Shown here: positions 32,178 through 40,031 of the stretch, in pieces | Layout of the letters: each line of letters opens with the position of its first letter | Numbering within the stretch: the stretch's first letter is position 1 | Origin: JASBSR01 sp963847575 | GTDB taxonomy: Bacteria > Pseudomonadota > Gammaproteobacteria > SZUA-229 | Length of the DNA: 45,717 bases | Reading direction: 5' to 3' | Assembly: GCA_963847575.1 (NCBI GenBank) | Contig: CAWKAL010000074.1 | Span: 1 to 45,717 of the forward strand | The notes under the pieces: model-generated | What the model was told of the DNA's origin: nothing | Databases searched by the model: none | The model's input: the letters and a program-made list of their open reading frames with translations, nothing else | Translations under genes and position numbers: made by a program

Positions 32178-33221
32178 ATGACTTCCTCGCAAATCACAAT
32201 CACCCGGCCCGACGACTGGCACCTGCATCTACGTGATGGCGAGGCGCTGGCTGCGGTCGCTCCGTTTACCGCGCGCCAGTTTGCGCGCGCGATTGTCATG
32301 CCCAATCTAAAACCGGCAGTGACCACGGTCAAACAGGCGGTGGACTATGTCGACCGCATCGTCGCCGCGGTCGGTGACAGCGAATTTCGAACCCCTGATG
32401 ACGCTCTATCTCACCGACGATACCTCGCGCGGAAGAAATCGAGCGCGCCCGCAAAAGCTGTTTCATCAAGGCGGTCAAGCTCTACCCGGCCGGCGCCACC
32501 ACCAATTCAGCCCAGGGCGTGACTGATATTCGGCGCTGCGACGCCGCACTCGCCGCGATGCAGGACTGCGGCCTGCCGCTGCTGGTACACGGCGAAGTCA
32601 CCGACTCCCGGGGTCGATGTGTTCGACCGCGAAAAAATATTCATCGACCAGGTGTTGCTGCCGCTGATCAACCGCTTCCCGAAACTCAAGATCGTGTTCG
32701 AACATATCACCACGGCGGACGCGGTCAACTTTGTGCTCGATACCGGCAGCAATATCGCCGCCACCATCACCGCGCACCACCTGCTGTACAACCGCAACGC
32801 CATGTTCGACAGGGGCATCCGGCCACACATGTATTGCCTGCCGGTGCTCAAGCGCGAAACCCACCGCCAGGCGCTGGCGCATGCCGCCATCAGCGGCAGC
32901 AAAAAATTCTTTCTCGGCACCGACAGCGCACCGCACGCACAACACGCCAAGGAAACCGGCTGTGGCTGCGCCGGCATTTTCACCGCGCATGCGGCCATCG
33001 AGCTCTACACCAGCTTTTTTGAAGACATGCATGCGCTCGACAAACTCGAAGCCTTTGCCAGCTTTCACGGCCCGGATTTTTACGGCCTGCCGCGCAATGA
33101 AAGCCAGATCACCCTGCAAAAAACCGACTGGACCATCCCCGACTATTACCCGCTGGGCGATGGCGAAAAATTGATACCGCTGATGGCCGGCGAAACCCTG
33201 CACTGGAAACTGAAAAAATAA
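32178..33221 (+). CDS. pyrC: Dihydroorotase, with three apparent frameshifts
   Basis: PyrC closes carbamoyl-aspartate to dihydroorotate in pyrimidine synthesis. The start shows ITRPDDWHLHLRDG (metal HxH), AIVMPNLKPAVTT, and later VKLYPAGATTNS (carboxylated Lys), LPLLVHGEVTD, FEHITTADAV, and FFLGTDSAPH. These occur in three successive frames. One extra base is implied at 32385-32387 (TTT), one at 32431-32432 (GG) and one at 32605-32613 (a C or G run). Removing one base at each restores a continuous PyrC of about 346 residues, the normal size. Net change is +3, so start and end share a frame. The stop overlaps the rnt start (TAATG). Confidence 0.92.
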
Positions 33222-33850
33222 TGGCGACTAACGACAAGCCGCCGATGGCGCAACGCTTTCGGGGATTTTACCCGGTGGTGATCGATGTCGAAACCGGCGG
33301 CTTCGATGAACGCACGGACGCCCTGCTCGAAATCGGCGCGCTCACCCTGCAGCTGGATGACAACGGCCACATGTCCATCGCCGACACCTATGCCTGCCAT
33401 GTCGAACCTTTCGAAGGCTCGAATATGGATCCGAAATCCATGGAGGTCAACGGCATCGACCCGTGGCACCCGTTCCGACTCGCCAAACCCGAAGATGTCG
33501 CGATCCGCGAACTGTTCCGGTTTGTCAGCAAGGCACAAAAACAGGCGGGCTGTACCCGCGCCATCATGATCGGCCACAACACCACGATGGACCTCAATTT
33601 TATCAACGCTGCCGCGCTGCGCAACAAGCTTGCGCGCAACCCGTTCCATCCATTCAGCACATTTGATACTGTCAGTCTCTGCGGCCTGGCCTATGGCCAG
33701 ACCGTACTGTCGCGCGCCGCCCAGGCCGCCGGCCTCGACTGGGACAGTGAGCAGGCACATTCGGCGCTGTACGATGCCACCAAAACCGCCGAGCTGTTCT
33801 GCGATATAGTCAACCGCTGGCGCGATGGCGTCGGCCCGGTGTGGAGCTGA
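33221..33850 (+). CDS. rnt: Ribonuclease T
   Basis: RNase T is a DEDDh 3'-to-5' exonuclease that trims tRNA, 5S and 23S rRNA 3' ends. The 209-residue protein has all exonuclease motifs: VIDVETGGFD (Exo I), IGHNTTMDLNFI (Exo II) and AHSALYDATKTAELF (Exo III, with the catalytic His and Asp). The N-terminal MAQRFRGFYPVV and the basic patch ALRNKLARNPFHPFSTFDTVSL, used for RNA binding and dimerisation, are typical. The ATG overlaps the pyrC stop by one base, as also seen in other gammaproteobacteria. Confidence 0.96.
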   Translation: MATNDKPPMAQRFRGFYPVVIDVETGGFDERTDALLEIGALTLQLDDNGHMSIADTYACHVEPFEGSNMDPKSMEVNGIDPWHPFRLAKPEDVAIRELFRFVSKAQKQAGCTRAIMIGHNTTMDLNFINAAALRNKLARNPFHPFSTFDTVSLCGLAYGQTVLSRAAQAAGLDWDSEQAHSALYDATKTAELFCDIVNRWRDGVGPVWS

Positions 33851-33897
33851 TTCCACGGGCAAACCACTCAAATCTTGTCTATATATAAGGAGGCGGC

Positions 33898-33927
33898 ATG
33901 ACGCTAGATAAAACATGTCGAACGTAG
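33898..33927 (+). CDS. Possible 9-residue leader peptide with strong ribosome binding site
   Basis: A perfect AAGGAGG (33888-33894) precedes ATG at 33898; the frame MTLDKTCRT ends at TAG 33925-33927, 19 bases before the response regulator ATG. The regulator's own site (GAAGGA) is weaker and farther from its start. It may be a leader peptide, or chance. Confidence 0.35.
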   Translation: MTLDKTCRT

Positions 33928-33946
33928 AAGGAAGCAGCAGCATCAA

Positions 33947-34897
33947 ATGACCAGGCCAGACCTCTCCATCATCATCGTCGATGATCTGCAATTCAGTCGA
34001 ATTGTAGTCAAAACCGCCCTCAAGAAGGCCGGCTACAATGGAGTGCGCATGGCAGACAGCGCCACCGAGGCCTTGCGCATGCTGAAAGAAGAAGCCGCTG
34101 ACGTGGTACTGGCAGACTGGATGATGCCTGAAATGGACGGCCTCGAACTCACCGACCGGATCCGCCAGCGCGACGAAGAAAACGGCACCTACACCGCCAT
34201 TATCCTGTTTACCGCCAATGAAGGCACCGAATACCTGGTCAAGGCTTTTGATCACGGTGTTGACGATTATTTACGTAAACCCCCGAATCCTGACGAGCTT
34301 GCCGCCCGGGTCAATGCCGCGGCACGTATTGCCGCGATGCAAAACGACCTGCTGGAAACCTCGCGCCAGATGGAATCCACGATTCGCCGGCTCGAAGAAG
34401 TCGCCCTGATCGACCCGGTGAGCGGCGCCGGCAACCAGCGCCTGCTCACCCAGGAATTGCGCGCGCACCTGCTCGAAGCCTCATCACGCAAGGGCGGCGT
34501 GTGCCTTGCGATGCTGGAAATCAACGAACTCAATGAGATCTCCGCCAAACACGGCAGCGCGGTTTTGCAGGAAATACTCATCAGCCTGCACCGCCGACTG
34601 CGGCGCACGGTGCGCCCCACCGACACCATCGCGCGACTGGAAAACAATGTGTTTACCATTGTCATGCACCACACCAACCCGGCGGATTACAAGGAAGCCT
34701 CGCTCGAGCGCATAATAATCAGCATTAGCCAACGACCGTTTAAAACCGACATCGGCCATATCGAGCTGTCTGCGATCATGGGTGTGCATTATTACGATGG
34801 CGAAAACGCCGTGGTTTCCGCCCGGGAAATGATGGTGTTCGCGGAGCAAAAGCTGATCCGCGCGCGTAGTATTAGCGGCGGCAGTATTGCATTTTAG
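33947..34897 (+). CDS. Response regulator with degenerate GGDEF output domain
   Basis: This 316-residue protein has a complete receiver (residues 6-122): acidic pair Asp12-Asp13, phospho-acceptor Asp57 in LADWMMP, Thr89 and Lys111 (YLRKP). A coiled linker follows. The C-terminal domain (about 150-310) follows the GGDEF fold, but the signature is replaced by ENNVF (232-236) and the metal-binding Asp/substrate motif by LEINELNEIS. It cannot be expected to make cyclic di-GMP. The I-site RxxD is preserved as RPTD (223-226) at exactly the canonical distance, so it may act as a c-di-GMP receptor; that is inference. A bidirectional terminator follows. Confidence 0.9.
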   Translation: MTRPDLSIIIVDDLQFSRIVVKTALKKAGYNGVRMADSATEALRMLKEEAADVVLADWMMPEMDGLELTDRIRQRDEENGTYTAIILFTANEGTEYLVKAFDHGVDDYLRKPPNPDELAARVNAAARIAAMQNDLLETSRQMESTIRRLEEVALIDPVSGAGNQRLLTQELRAHLLEASSRKGGVCLAMLEINELNEISAKHGSAVLQEILISLHRRLRRTVRPTDTIARLENNVFTIVMHHTNPADYKEASLERIIISISQRPFKTDIGHIELSAIMGVHYYDGENAVVSAREMMVFAEQKLIRARSISGGSIAF

Positions 34898-34914
34898 GCC
34901 AGCTGATTTTGAAC

Positions 34915-34947
34915 AAAAAAAACGCCCCGGAAAGGGGCGTTTTTTTT
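34915..34947. terminator. Bidirectional intrinsic terminator
   Basis: A run of A, ACGCCCC-GGAAA-GGGGCGT (34922-34940) and a run of eight T. The stem is a perfect 7 bp and the flanking A and T tracts make it work for both the regulator gene (plus) and grxD (minus). Confidence 0.95.
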
Positions 34948-34960
34948 CGATTCAATGCGA

Positions 34961-35281
34961 TCAACTCTCCACTGGCTGGTCGATCATTTTTTGCAAATCA
35001 CCGGCCTGGAACATTTCCAGGGTGATATCACAGCCGCCAATCAGCTCACCATTGACATACACCTGGGGGAACGTCGGCCAGTCTGCATAACGCGGCAGGT
35101 TCTCGAATATTTCCGGATCAGCCAGCACGTTGCAATACGCGAACTCATGGCCACACTGTTTCAGCGCCTCAACCGTGCGGCCTGAAAACCCGCACTGCGG
35201 AAACTGCGGTGTGCCTTTCATATAAATCATGATCTTGTTGCCTTTGACCTGCTCGTTAATTCTGTCTAATACGTCAGCCAT
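34961..35281 (-). CDS. grxD: Monothiol glutaredoxin (Grx4 type)
   Basis: This 106-residue CGFS-type glutaredoxin works with BolA-like proteins in handling [2Fe-2S] clusters. The active site is PQCGFSGRTVEAL, with MKGTP before it. The glutathione-binding WPTFPQVYVNGELIGGCDI is intact. I use the ATG at 35281, with AGGTGG five bases upstream; a GTG at 35290 is also open. It ends at a bidirectional terminator shared with the convergent regulator gene. Confidence 0.96.
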   Translation of the reverse strand: MADVLDRINEQVKGNKIMIYMKGTPQFPQCGFSGRTVEALKQCGHEFAYCNVLADPEIFENLPRYADWPTFPQVYVNGELIGGCDITLEMFQAGDLQKMIDQPVES

Positions 35282-35472
35282 ATTCACCACCTGTTCGTTG
35301 GAATGTTCGAAGGATAGACCCCTCGCACGGAATAATAAACCACTAAAAATAATGGAATACGCGCATAGATGGGGATGCCAGTGCGCAATTTCAAGGCATC
35401 CTGCCTTGCACGCCAGCTATTTATCAAGGTTTTACTGAAGCCCACAGGGCGTGCAATGCCTGCCATTGCAAT

Positions 35473-35489
35473 GGTGGGCAATGCCCACC
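35473..35489. repeat. REP-like palindrome GGTGGGCAATGCCCACC
   Basis: A perfect 17-base palindrome around a central A, next to CCTGCC, in the spacer between grxD and the amidotransferase gene. It is related to those at 3217, 8707, 11760 and 11825. Confidence 0.75.
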
Positions 35490-35496
35490 CTGCCTT

Positions 35497-37278
35497 CTAC
35501 TTTGTATCGATATTCATCTGCAGCCAGAGCTCCAGCGCCGCCAGGTGCCAGAGCTTGCTGCCCTGCAAGCGGGTATGCCACTGCTCCGGCGCTTTGAGTA
35601 ATTTTTCCACGTACACCGGGTTATACAGGCCGCGCTGCTGTGCCGCTGGCGCGAGCAAAATCTCGCGCATGAATTCGAGAAACTCGCCACGCACATATTT
35701 TAGCGCCGGCATCGGAAAATACGCCTTGGGGCGGTCGATAACACTGTCCGGCACCAGGCCACGCGCAATTTTCTTGAGCGCGTATTTTCCGGCTGTCTGC
35801 AGTTTATATTCCGGCGGCATTTGCGCGGCGAGCTCGATCAGGTTCTGATCGAGAAACGGTACGCGCGCTTCCAGCCCCCAGGCCATGGTCATGTTATCAA
35901 CGCGCTTCACCGGGTCGTCGACAATCAGCGTGGTGACATCCAGCGCCAGCACACGGTCGATGTATTCGTCGGCTTCGATGTCATCCATCAGGTCGCCGAT
36001 AATTTTCGTGGTGTAGTCTTCGCCACGAAAGCGCTCGGCAACCGTGTCGAGATATTCATCATGTGTGCGGTCAAAATAATGTTCTGCAAATCGTCCAACG
36101 CCGGTGGCGATTGAATGGTGAATCCGCGGATACCAGAAGTATCCACCGAATACCTCGTCGGCACCCTGCCCGCTTTGCACTACCTTGACGTCTTTTGAAA
36201 CCACTTCTGACAACAGGTAAAACGCCACGGCATCCTGGCCGAACATCGGCTCTGTCATGTTTGCGAACGCTTCCGGCAAACGCGGCAGCACTTCACTGTT
36301 ACTGACAATAAAGCGGTGGTGCTCGGTATTAAAGCGTTGCGCCACTTCATCGGAAAATTCGAATTCATGGCCGCGCTCATCGGGGTGGTCTTCGAAACCC
36401 ACCGAGTAAGTCTTGAGATTTTCAACCCCGGCTTCGGACAACAATGCCACCAGCAAACTGGAATCCAGCCCGCCGGAAAGCAATACACCGACCGGTACAT
36501 CGGCAATGGTTTTACGTCGATGTACCGCCTGCTTCAGTGAAGTATGAATTTCGTCTATCCATTCTGCCTCATCCATCGCGTGACGCGAACGCTTCGCGCA
36601 CAATGACCAGTAACGTTGTTCTTTAATCGAGCCATCCGCACTGATCAACAGGTAATGCGCAGGACGTACTTTGTGTATGCCCTTCAGCACCGTGCGCGGC
36701 GCGGGCACCACGGCGTGGAGCGTGAACAGGTTGTGCAGCGCAAGCGCATCTATATCGGTATCGATAGCACTGTCAGCAGCGAGCAGCGCCTGTGTTGTCG
36801 ATGCGAATAAAAACCGCTGCTTATTCCTGGAGAAATACAACGGCTTGATACCGACACGGTCACGCGCAACAAACAACTGCTTTGTTTTTTTGTCCCAGAT
36901 AGCAAATGCAAATACGCCGAGCAGGTGCTGCAGGCAGTCGACGCCCCATTGCACGTATGCCTTGAGAATAACTTCGGTATCACCATCACTTACAAAACGA
37001 TGGCCATAATGCTGCAGCTCGATACGCAATTCAGGATAATTATAAATCGTACCGTTGAATACCAGCGCAATAGCGTTTGTATCATCAACGAACGGCTGTG
37101 ATGATTTTTCGGTGAGATCGATAATCGCAAGCCGGCGATGGCCCAGTGCCACCGGGCCGTCGATAGTGTGACCCGCACTGTCAGGTCCGCGGCGCTCGAG
37201 TTTTGCCATCATGCGCTGGCAGGTTTCCAGCGCGGGCCTTACACCGTCAAACCTGAATTCACCATTAATACCGCACAT
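35497..37278 (-). CDS. N-acetylglutaminylglutamine amidotransferase-type protein (asparagine synthase family)
   Basis: This 593-residue protein has an N-terminal glutaminase domain with nucleophile Cys2 (MCGI), RRGPDSAG, HRRLAIID and FNGTIYNY. The ATP-pyrophosphatase domain has SGGLDSS near residue 268. Several stretches match the enzyme that makes the osmolyte N-acetylglutaminylglutamine amide rather than AsnB: LFTLHAVVPAPRTVLKGIHKV, EPMFGQDAVAFYLLSEVVSK and VVQSGQGADEVFGGYFWYP. In known clusters it sits with an acetyltransferase-ligase and a peptidase; neither is adjacent here. An ordinary asparagine synthetase role therefore remains possible. Flanked by grxD and a repeat element. Confidence 0.82.
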   Translation of the reverse strand: MCGINGEFRFDGVRPALETCQRMMAKLERRGPDSAGHTIDGPVALGHRRLAIIDLTEKSSQPFVDDTNAIALVFNGTIYNYPELRIELQHYGHRFVSDGDTEVILKAYVQWGVDCLQHLLGVFAFAIWDKKTKQLFVARDRVGIKPLYFSRNKQRFLFASTTQALLAADSAIDTDIDALALHNLFTLHAVVPAPRTVLKGIHKVRPAHYLLISADGSIKEQRYWSLCAKRSRHAMDEAEWIDEIHTSLKQAVHRRKTIADVPVGVLLSGGLDSSLLVALLSEAGVENLKTYSVGFEDHPDERGHEFEFSDEVAQRFNTEHHRFIVSNSEVLPRLPEAFANMTEPMFGQDAVAFYLLSEVVSKDVKVVQSGQGADEVFGGYFWYPRIHHSIATGVGRFAEHYFDRTHDEYLDTVAERFRGEDYTTKIIGDLMDDIEADEYIDRVLALDVTTLIVDDPVKRVDNMTMAWGLEARVPFLDQNLIELAAQMPPEYKLQTAGKYALKKIARGLVPDSVIDRPKAYFPMPALKYVRGEFLEFMREILLAPAAQQRGLYNPVYVEKLLKAPEQWHTRLQGSKLWHLAALELWLQMNIDTK

Positions 37279-37305
37279 TTAATATTCCCAGTTAGATATA
37301 AAAAA

Positions 37306-37545
37306 TTTGCCACAGAGGTCGCAGCGCACACAGAGGTAAAAAATAATTTCTTAGCCGCAAATAACGCAAAGGACGCGAATAATACAAAATAGTTAAAGGC
37401 GCTTCCTGAGGGCCATTGCAACGTGCCAGGCCCGATATGCTCTGTGTGAAATCCAGAATTACCTAATTGCGTTCTTTGCGTTATTTGCGGCCTATCTAAG
37501 TTTTAGTTTTTTACCTCTGTGCGCGCTGCGACCTCTGTGGCAAAG
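37306..37545. repeat. Composite inverted-repeat element, most complete copy
   Basis: The left arm (37306 to about 37382) and right arm (about 37465-37545) are near-perfect inverted repeats of almost 80 bases with one small gap. Each arm has an outer module TTTGCCACAGAGGTCGCAGC, a GCACACAGAGGTAAAAAA stretch and an inner module CCGCAAATAACGCAAAGGAC. The central 80 bases are unique. There is no coding sequence and no target-site duplication that I can define. It separates two leftward genes. Confidence 0.88.
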
Positions 37546-37547
37546 TT

Positions 37548-39083
37548 TTAATTTTTCGAACCAAAGCCACCCCCACCCGGGGTTTCGATTCTCAGTATAT
37601 CGCCCGGTTTTAATGATAACGATACTTTGCCGCCGAGAGATTTTCCATTATGGAAATTGTTGCCGCTGGCACCTGCGTTCGCACCTGCTGCACCCCATGC
37701 CGGGTGGGTACGGCGCTCGCTCAGGATCGTGGCCTGCGCCGCGCGCAGAAATTCAAACTCACGAATAATGCCATCGCCGCCAGCGTGCCGACCGGCGCCG
37801 CCTGAACCCTGCCTGACCTGGTAGCGCGTAACGCGCAGCGGGTAATTCATTTCGAGCGATTCCACCGGCGTGTTGAGCGTGTTGGTCATATGGGTTTGTA
37901 CCGCGTCGAGACCGCCCGATGATTGATTCGCACCCATGCCGCCGCCAACGGTTTCATAATAATCCCACGCCGGCGCCATCGTGCTGCCGATGGCGAGATT
38001 GTTCATCGAGCCATGCGATGCCGCGGGTATTTTCTCCCCAATGGCTTTCGCCAGCGCGCCCAGAATAACATCGACAATGCGCGTACTGGTTTCCACATTG
38101 CCTGCGGTCACCGCCGCGGGGTAGCGCGCATTCAGCAGACAGCCTTCGGGCGCATGGATGCGAATCGGCCGAAAACTGCCGGCACAGGCCGGCGCCTGCG
38201 CCGGCAACAGGCAGCGGAACACGTAATACACGGCAGCGGCGGTCACCGACAGTGGGCAGTTGACATTGCCGCCCACCTGTTCGCTGGTGCCGCTGAAATC
38301 AAGTTCGATGATGCCCTTATCGATACGGATACAAACCTCGATCCGGATATCGACATGCCCCATGCCATCGTCGTCCAGCATATCAACGAAACGGTATTCA
38401 CCGGCAGGAATGTCGCCCAGGCTCGCCACGGCAAGTTGCTCGGCATAATCATTGAGTGCATCGAGCGCGCGACGATAGCGCGATAGCCCCATGGCGTTGA
38501 CCTGTTCATCGAGGCGCATCAGACCTCGGCGATTGGCTGCAAGCTGGGCGATGAAATCGCCGCGTGATTCAACTGGATTACGCATACGCGACATGATGTC
38601 ATCCATCACTGTATCGACAACCCTGTCCTGCCTTACCAGTAACACTGGCGAGATCAGCACACCTTCTTCGTGCAGACTGGATGATAATGGCATTGAGCCC
38701 GGAGTTTCGGCGCCGATATCTGCATGATGAGCACGATTGGCAACAAACCCTGCCAGATCCGCATCCACGAACAGGGGTGCAATGAGCGTCACATCAGGCA
38801 GATGCGTGCCGCCGCGGTACGGGTCATTCAGGCACAGCATGTCACCGGGCCGCCATTTCACAGCCTCGACAATATCGCGCATGGCATACGCCATGCTGCC
38901 GAGATGCACCGGAATATGCGCCGCCTGCGCGCAGAGTTCGCCGTCAGCATCGAACACCGCGCAGGAATAATCCAGCCGATCGCGGATATTCGGCGAAAAA
39001 GCAGATTTTTGCAGGGCCGCACCCATCTCCTCGCACACCGCTTCGATACGATTGGCAAACAGACTCAGCGAGATCGAATCCAT
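37548..39083 (-). CDS. Hydantoinase B / oxoprolinase family protein (HyuB-like)
   Basis: This 511-residue HyuB-type subunit has the usual family length. Typical motifs are ANRIEAVCEEMGAALQKSAFS near the start, CLNDPYRGGTHLPDVT, NRAHHADIGAETPGSMP (metal-site region), LDFSGTSEQVGGNVNCP, and the C-terminal RQGSGGAGRHAGGDGIIREFEFL and ETPGGGGFG. Such subunits normally act with HyuA in ATP-dependent opening of hydantoins or 5-oxoproline. No hyuA is adjacent, and the downstream side is a repeat element. I chose the ATG at 39083; a GTG at 39098 is open. Confidence 0.92.
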   Translation of the reverse strand: MDSISLSLFANRIEAVCEEMGAALQKSAFSPNIRDRLDYSCAVFDADGELCAQAAHIPVHLGSMAYAMRDIVEAVKWRPGDMLCLNDPYRGGTHLPDVTLIAPLFVDADLAGFVANRAHHADIGAETPGSMPLSSSLHEEGVLISPVLLVRQDRVVDTVMDDIMSRMRNPVESRGDFIAQLAANRRGLMRLDEQVNAMGLSRYRRALDALNDYAEQLAVASLGDIPAGEYRFVDMLDDDGMGHVDIRIEVCIRIDKGIIELDFSGTSEQVGGNVNCPLSVTAAAVYYVFRCLLPAQAPACAGSFRPIRIHAPEGCLLNARYPAAVTAGNVETSTRIVDVILGALAKAIGEKIPAASHGSMNNLAIGSTMAPAWDYYETVGGGMGANQSSGGLDAVQTHMTNTLNTPVESLEMNYPLRVTRYQVRQGSGGAGRHAGGDGIIREFEFLRAAQATILSERRTHPAWGAAGANAGASGNNFHNGKSLGGKVSLSLKPGDILRIETPGGGGFGSKN

Positions 39084-39232
39084 AGTCGGCAATAACACCT
39101 GTAAGCTTGTGGAAATGCTTGTTTTCTAAACAGAAAATCAGCGCGGGCGATAAAATTGAGTTGCATTATACACACGACTACCCTATGGTATCCGCCACAG
39201 AATTACACTGAAATAACTATTGGGGAATAGCT

Positions 39233-39844
39233 ATGAATCCATTAAAATCCATCACCGGCACAATCATCTCGGGATTTGTGCTGTCGATCATTATCGTTTT
39301 TGCACTTGGCACGTCCGGCGCCTTCAACCCATGGGAATTCTGGGTATGGATCCATGTACTGGTCGGCATCACCTGGATTGGCCTGCTGTATTACTTCAAC
39401 TTTGTACAGGTGCCTGCCGTTGGCGACGCCCTGGCTGAAGCCAATGATGGTGGTCCGGGCGCTGCTGCGATCAATAAATACGTGGCTCCACGCGCACTGC
39501 TCTGGTTCCGCTGGGCAGCTGTAGCTACCTGGATCACCGGTGCACTGGCACTCGAAGCCATGCACACAGCTGAAGGTTCAGGCTTTATGGCTGCATTCAC
39601 ATTCGCCGAAGGCTACCAGACAATCGGCATGGGTGCCTGGCTGGGCACCATCATGCTGTTCAACGTCTGGGTACTGATCTGGCCAAACCAGAAGAAAATC
39701 CTCGGCCTCGATGGTAAAACCCATGAGCCTGCTGCCATTGCGTCCGCCAAGTTCGTGGCACTGATGGCATCACGCACCAACACCCTGCTGTCAGTACCAA
39801 TGTTGCTGGGCATGACCGGGCATATGCACGGCATGCCGTTCTAA
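39233..39844 (+). CDS. PuuD-like membrane protein (urate oxidase N-terminal domain family)
   Basis: This 203-residue inner-membrane protein has about five helices. WVWIHVLVGITWIGLLYYFNFVQVP, RALLWFRWAAVATWITGAL and the C-terminal LLSVPMLLGMTGHMH follow the membrane domain of PuuD urate hydroxylases. The C-terminal cytochrome c domain of full PuuD is missing, and no purine catabolism gene is nearby, so urate oxidation is doubtful. Conserved His and Trp in the helices could bind haem (inference). GGGGAAT precedes the ATG, and a strong terminator follows, so it is monocistronic. Confidence 0.83.
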   Translation: MNPLKSITGTIISGFVLSIIIVFALGTSGAFNPWEFWVWIHVLVGITWIGLLYYFNFVQVPAVGDALAEANDGGPGAAAINKYVAPRALLWFRWAAVATWITGALALEAMHTAEGSGFMAAFTFAEGYQTIGMGAWLGTIMLFNVWVLIWPNQKKILGLDGKTHEPAAIASAKFVALMASRTNTLLSVPMLLGMTGHMHGMPF

Positions 39845-39870
39845 ACACGAAAAACAGGCACAACATATAA

Positions 39871-39902
39871 GCGAGCCCGTTAAAACCGGGCTCGCTTTTT
39901 TT
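39871..39902 (+). terminator. Intrinsic terminator after the PuuD-like gene
   Basis: GCGAGCCCG-TTAAAAC-CGGGCTCGC is a perfect 9-bp stem (39871-39895) followed by seven T. Confidence 0.95.
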
Positions 39903-39929
39903 GTTTCAGAAAAACGGCTTTTTACGCGG

Positions 39930-39957
39930 TTGTACATACAGCCAAAAGCCGTATAAT
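39930..39957 (+). promoter_or_regulatory. Predicted argD promoter
   Basis: TTGTAC (39930-39935), 16 bases and a consensus TATAAT (39952-39957), about 75 bases before the argD ATG. The expected transcription start is near 39964. I could not recognise an ArgR box. Confidence 0.6.
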
Positions 39958-39968
39958 CAGCGTTTTAG

Positions 39969-39991
39969 CGGCAGCCTTGGCTGCCGTTTTT
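39969..39991 (+). terminator. Terminator-like hairpin in the argD leader
   Basis: CGGCAGCC-TT-GGCTGCCG followed by TTTTT (39969-39991) begins only a few bases after the predicted start of transcription. A second hairpin, CGACCC-GGACCG-GGGTCG (40002-40019), ends just before the GAGG ribosome binding site. It could be an attenuator or a backup terminator of the upstream unit. Confidence 0.65.
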
Positions 39992-40031
39992 AGTTTCCGA
40001 CCGACCCGGACCGGGGTCGCTGCGCGAGGAC

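Noticed and set aside
33146..34255. A 369-codon minus-strand frame across the end of pyrC, rnt and the response regulator
   Set aside because: It is antisense to three well-supported genes and has no start signal; a shadow frame.
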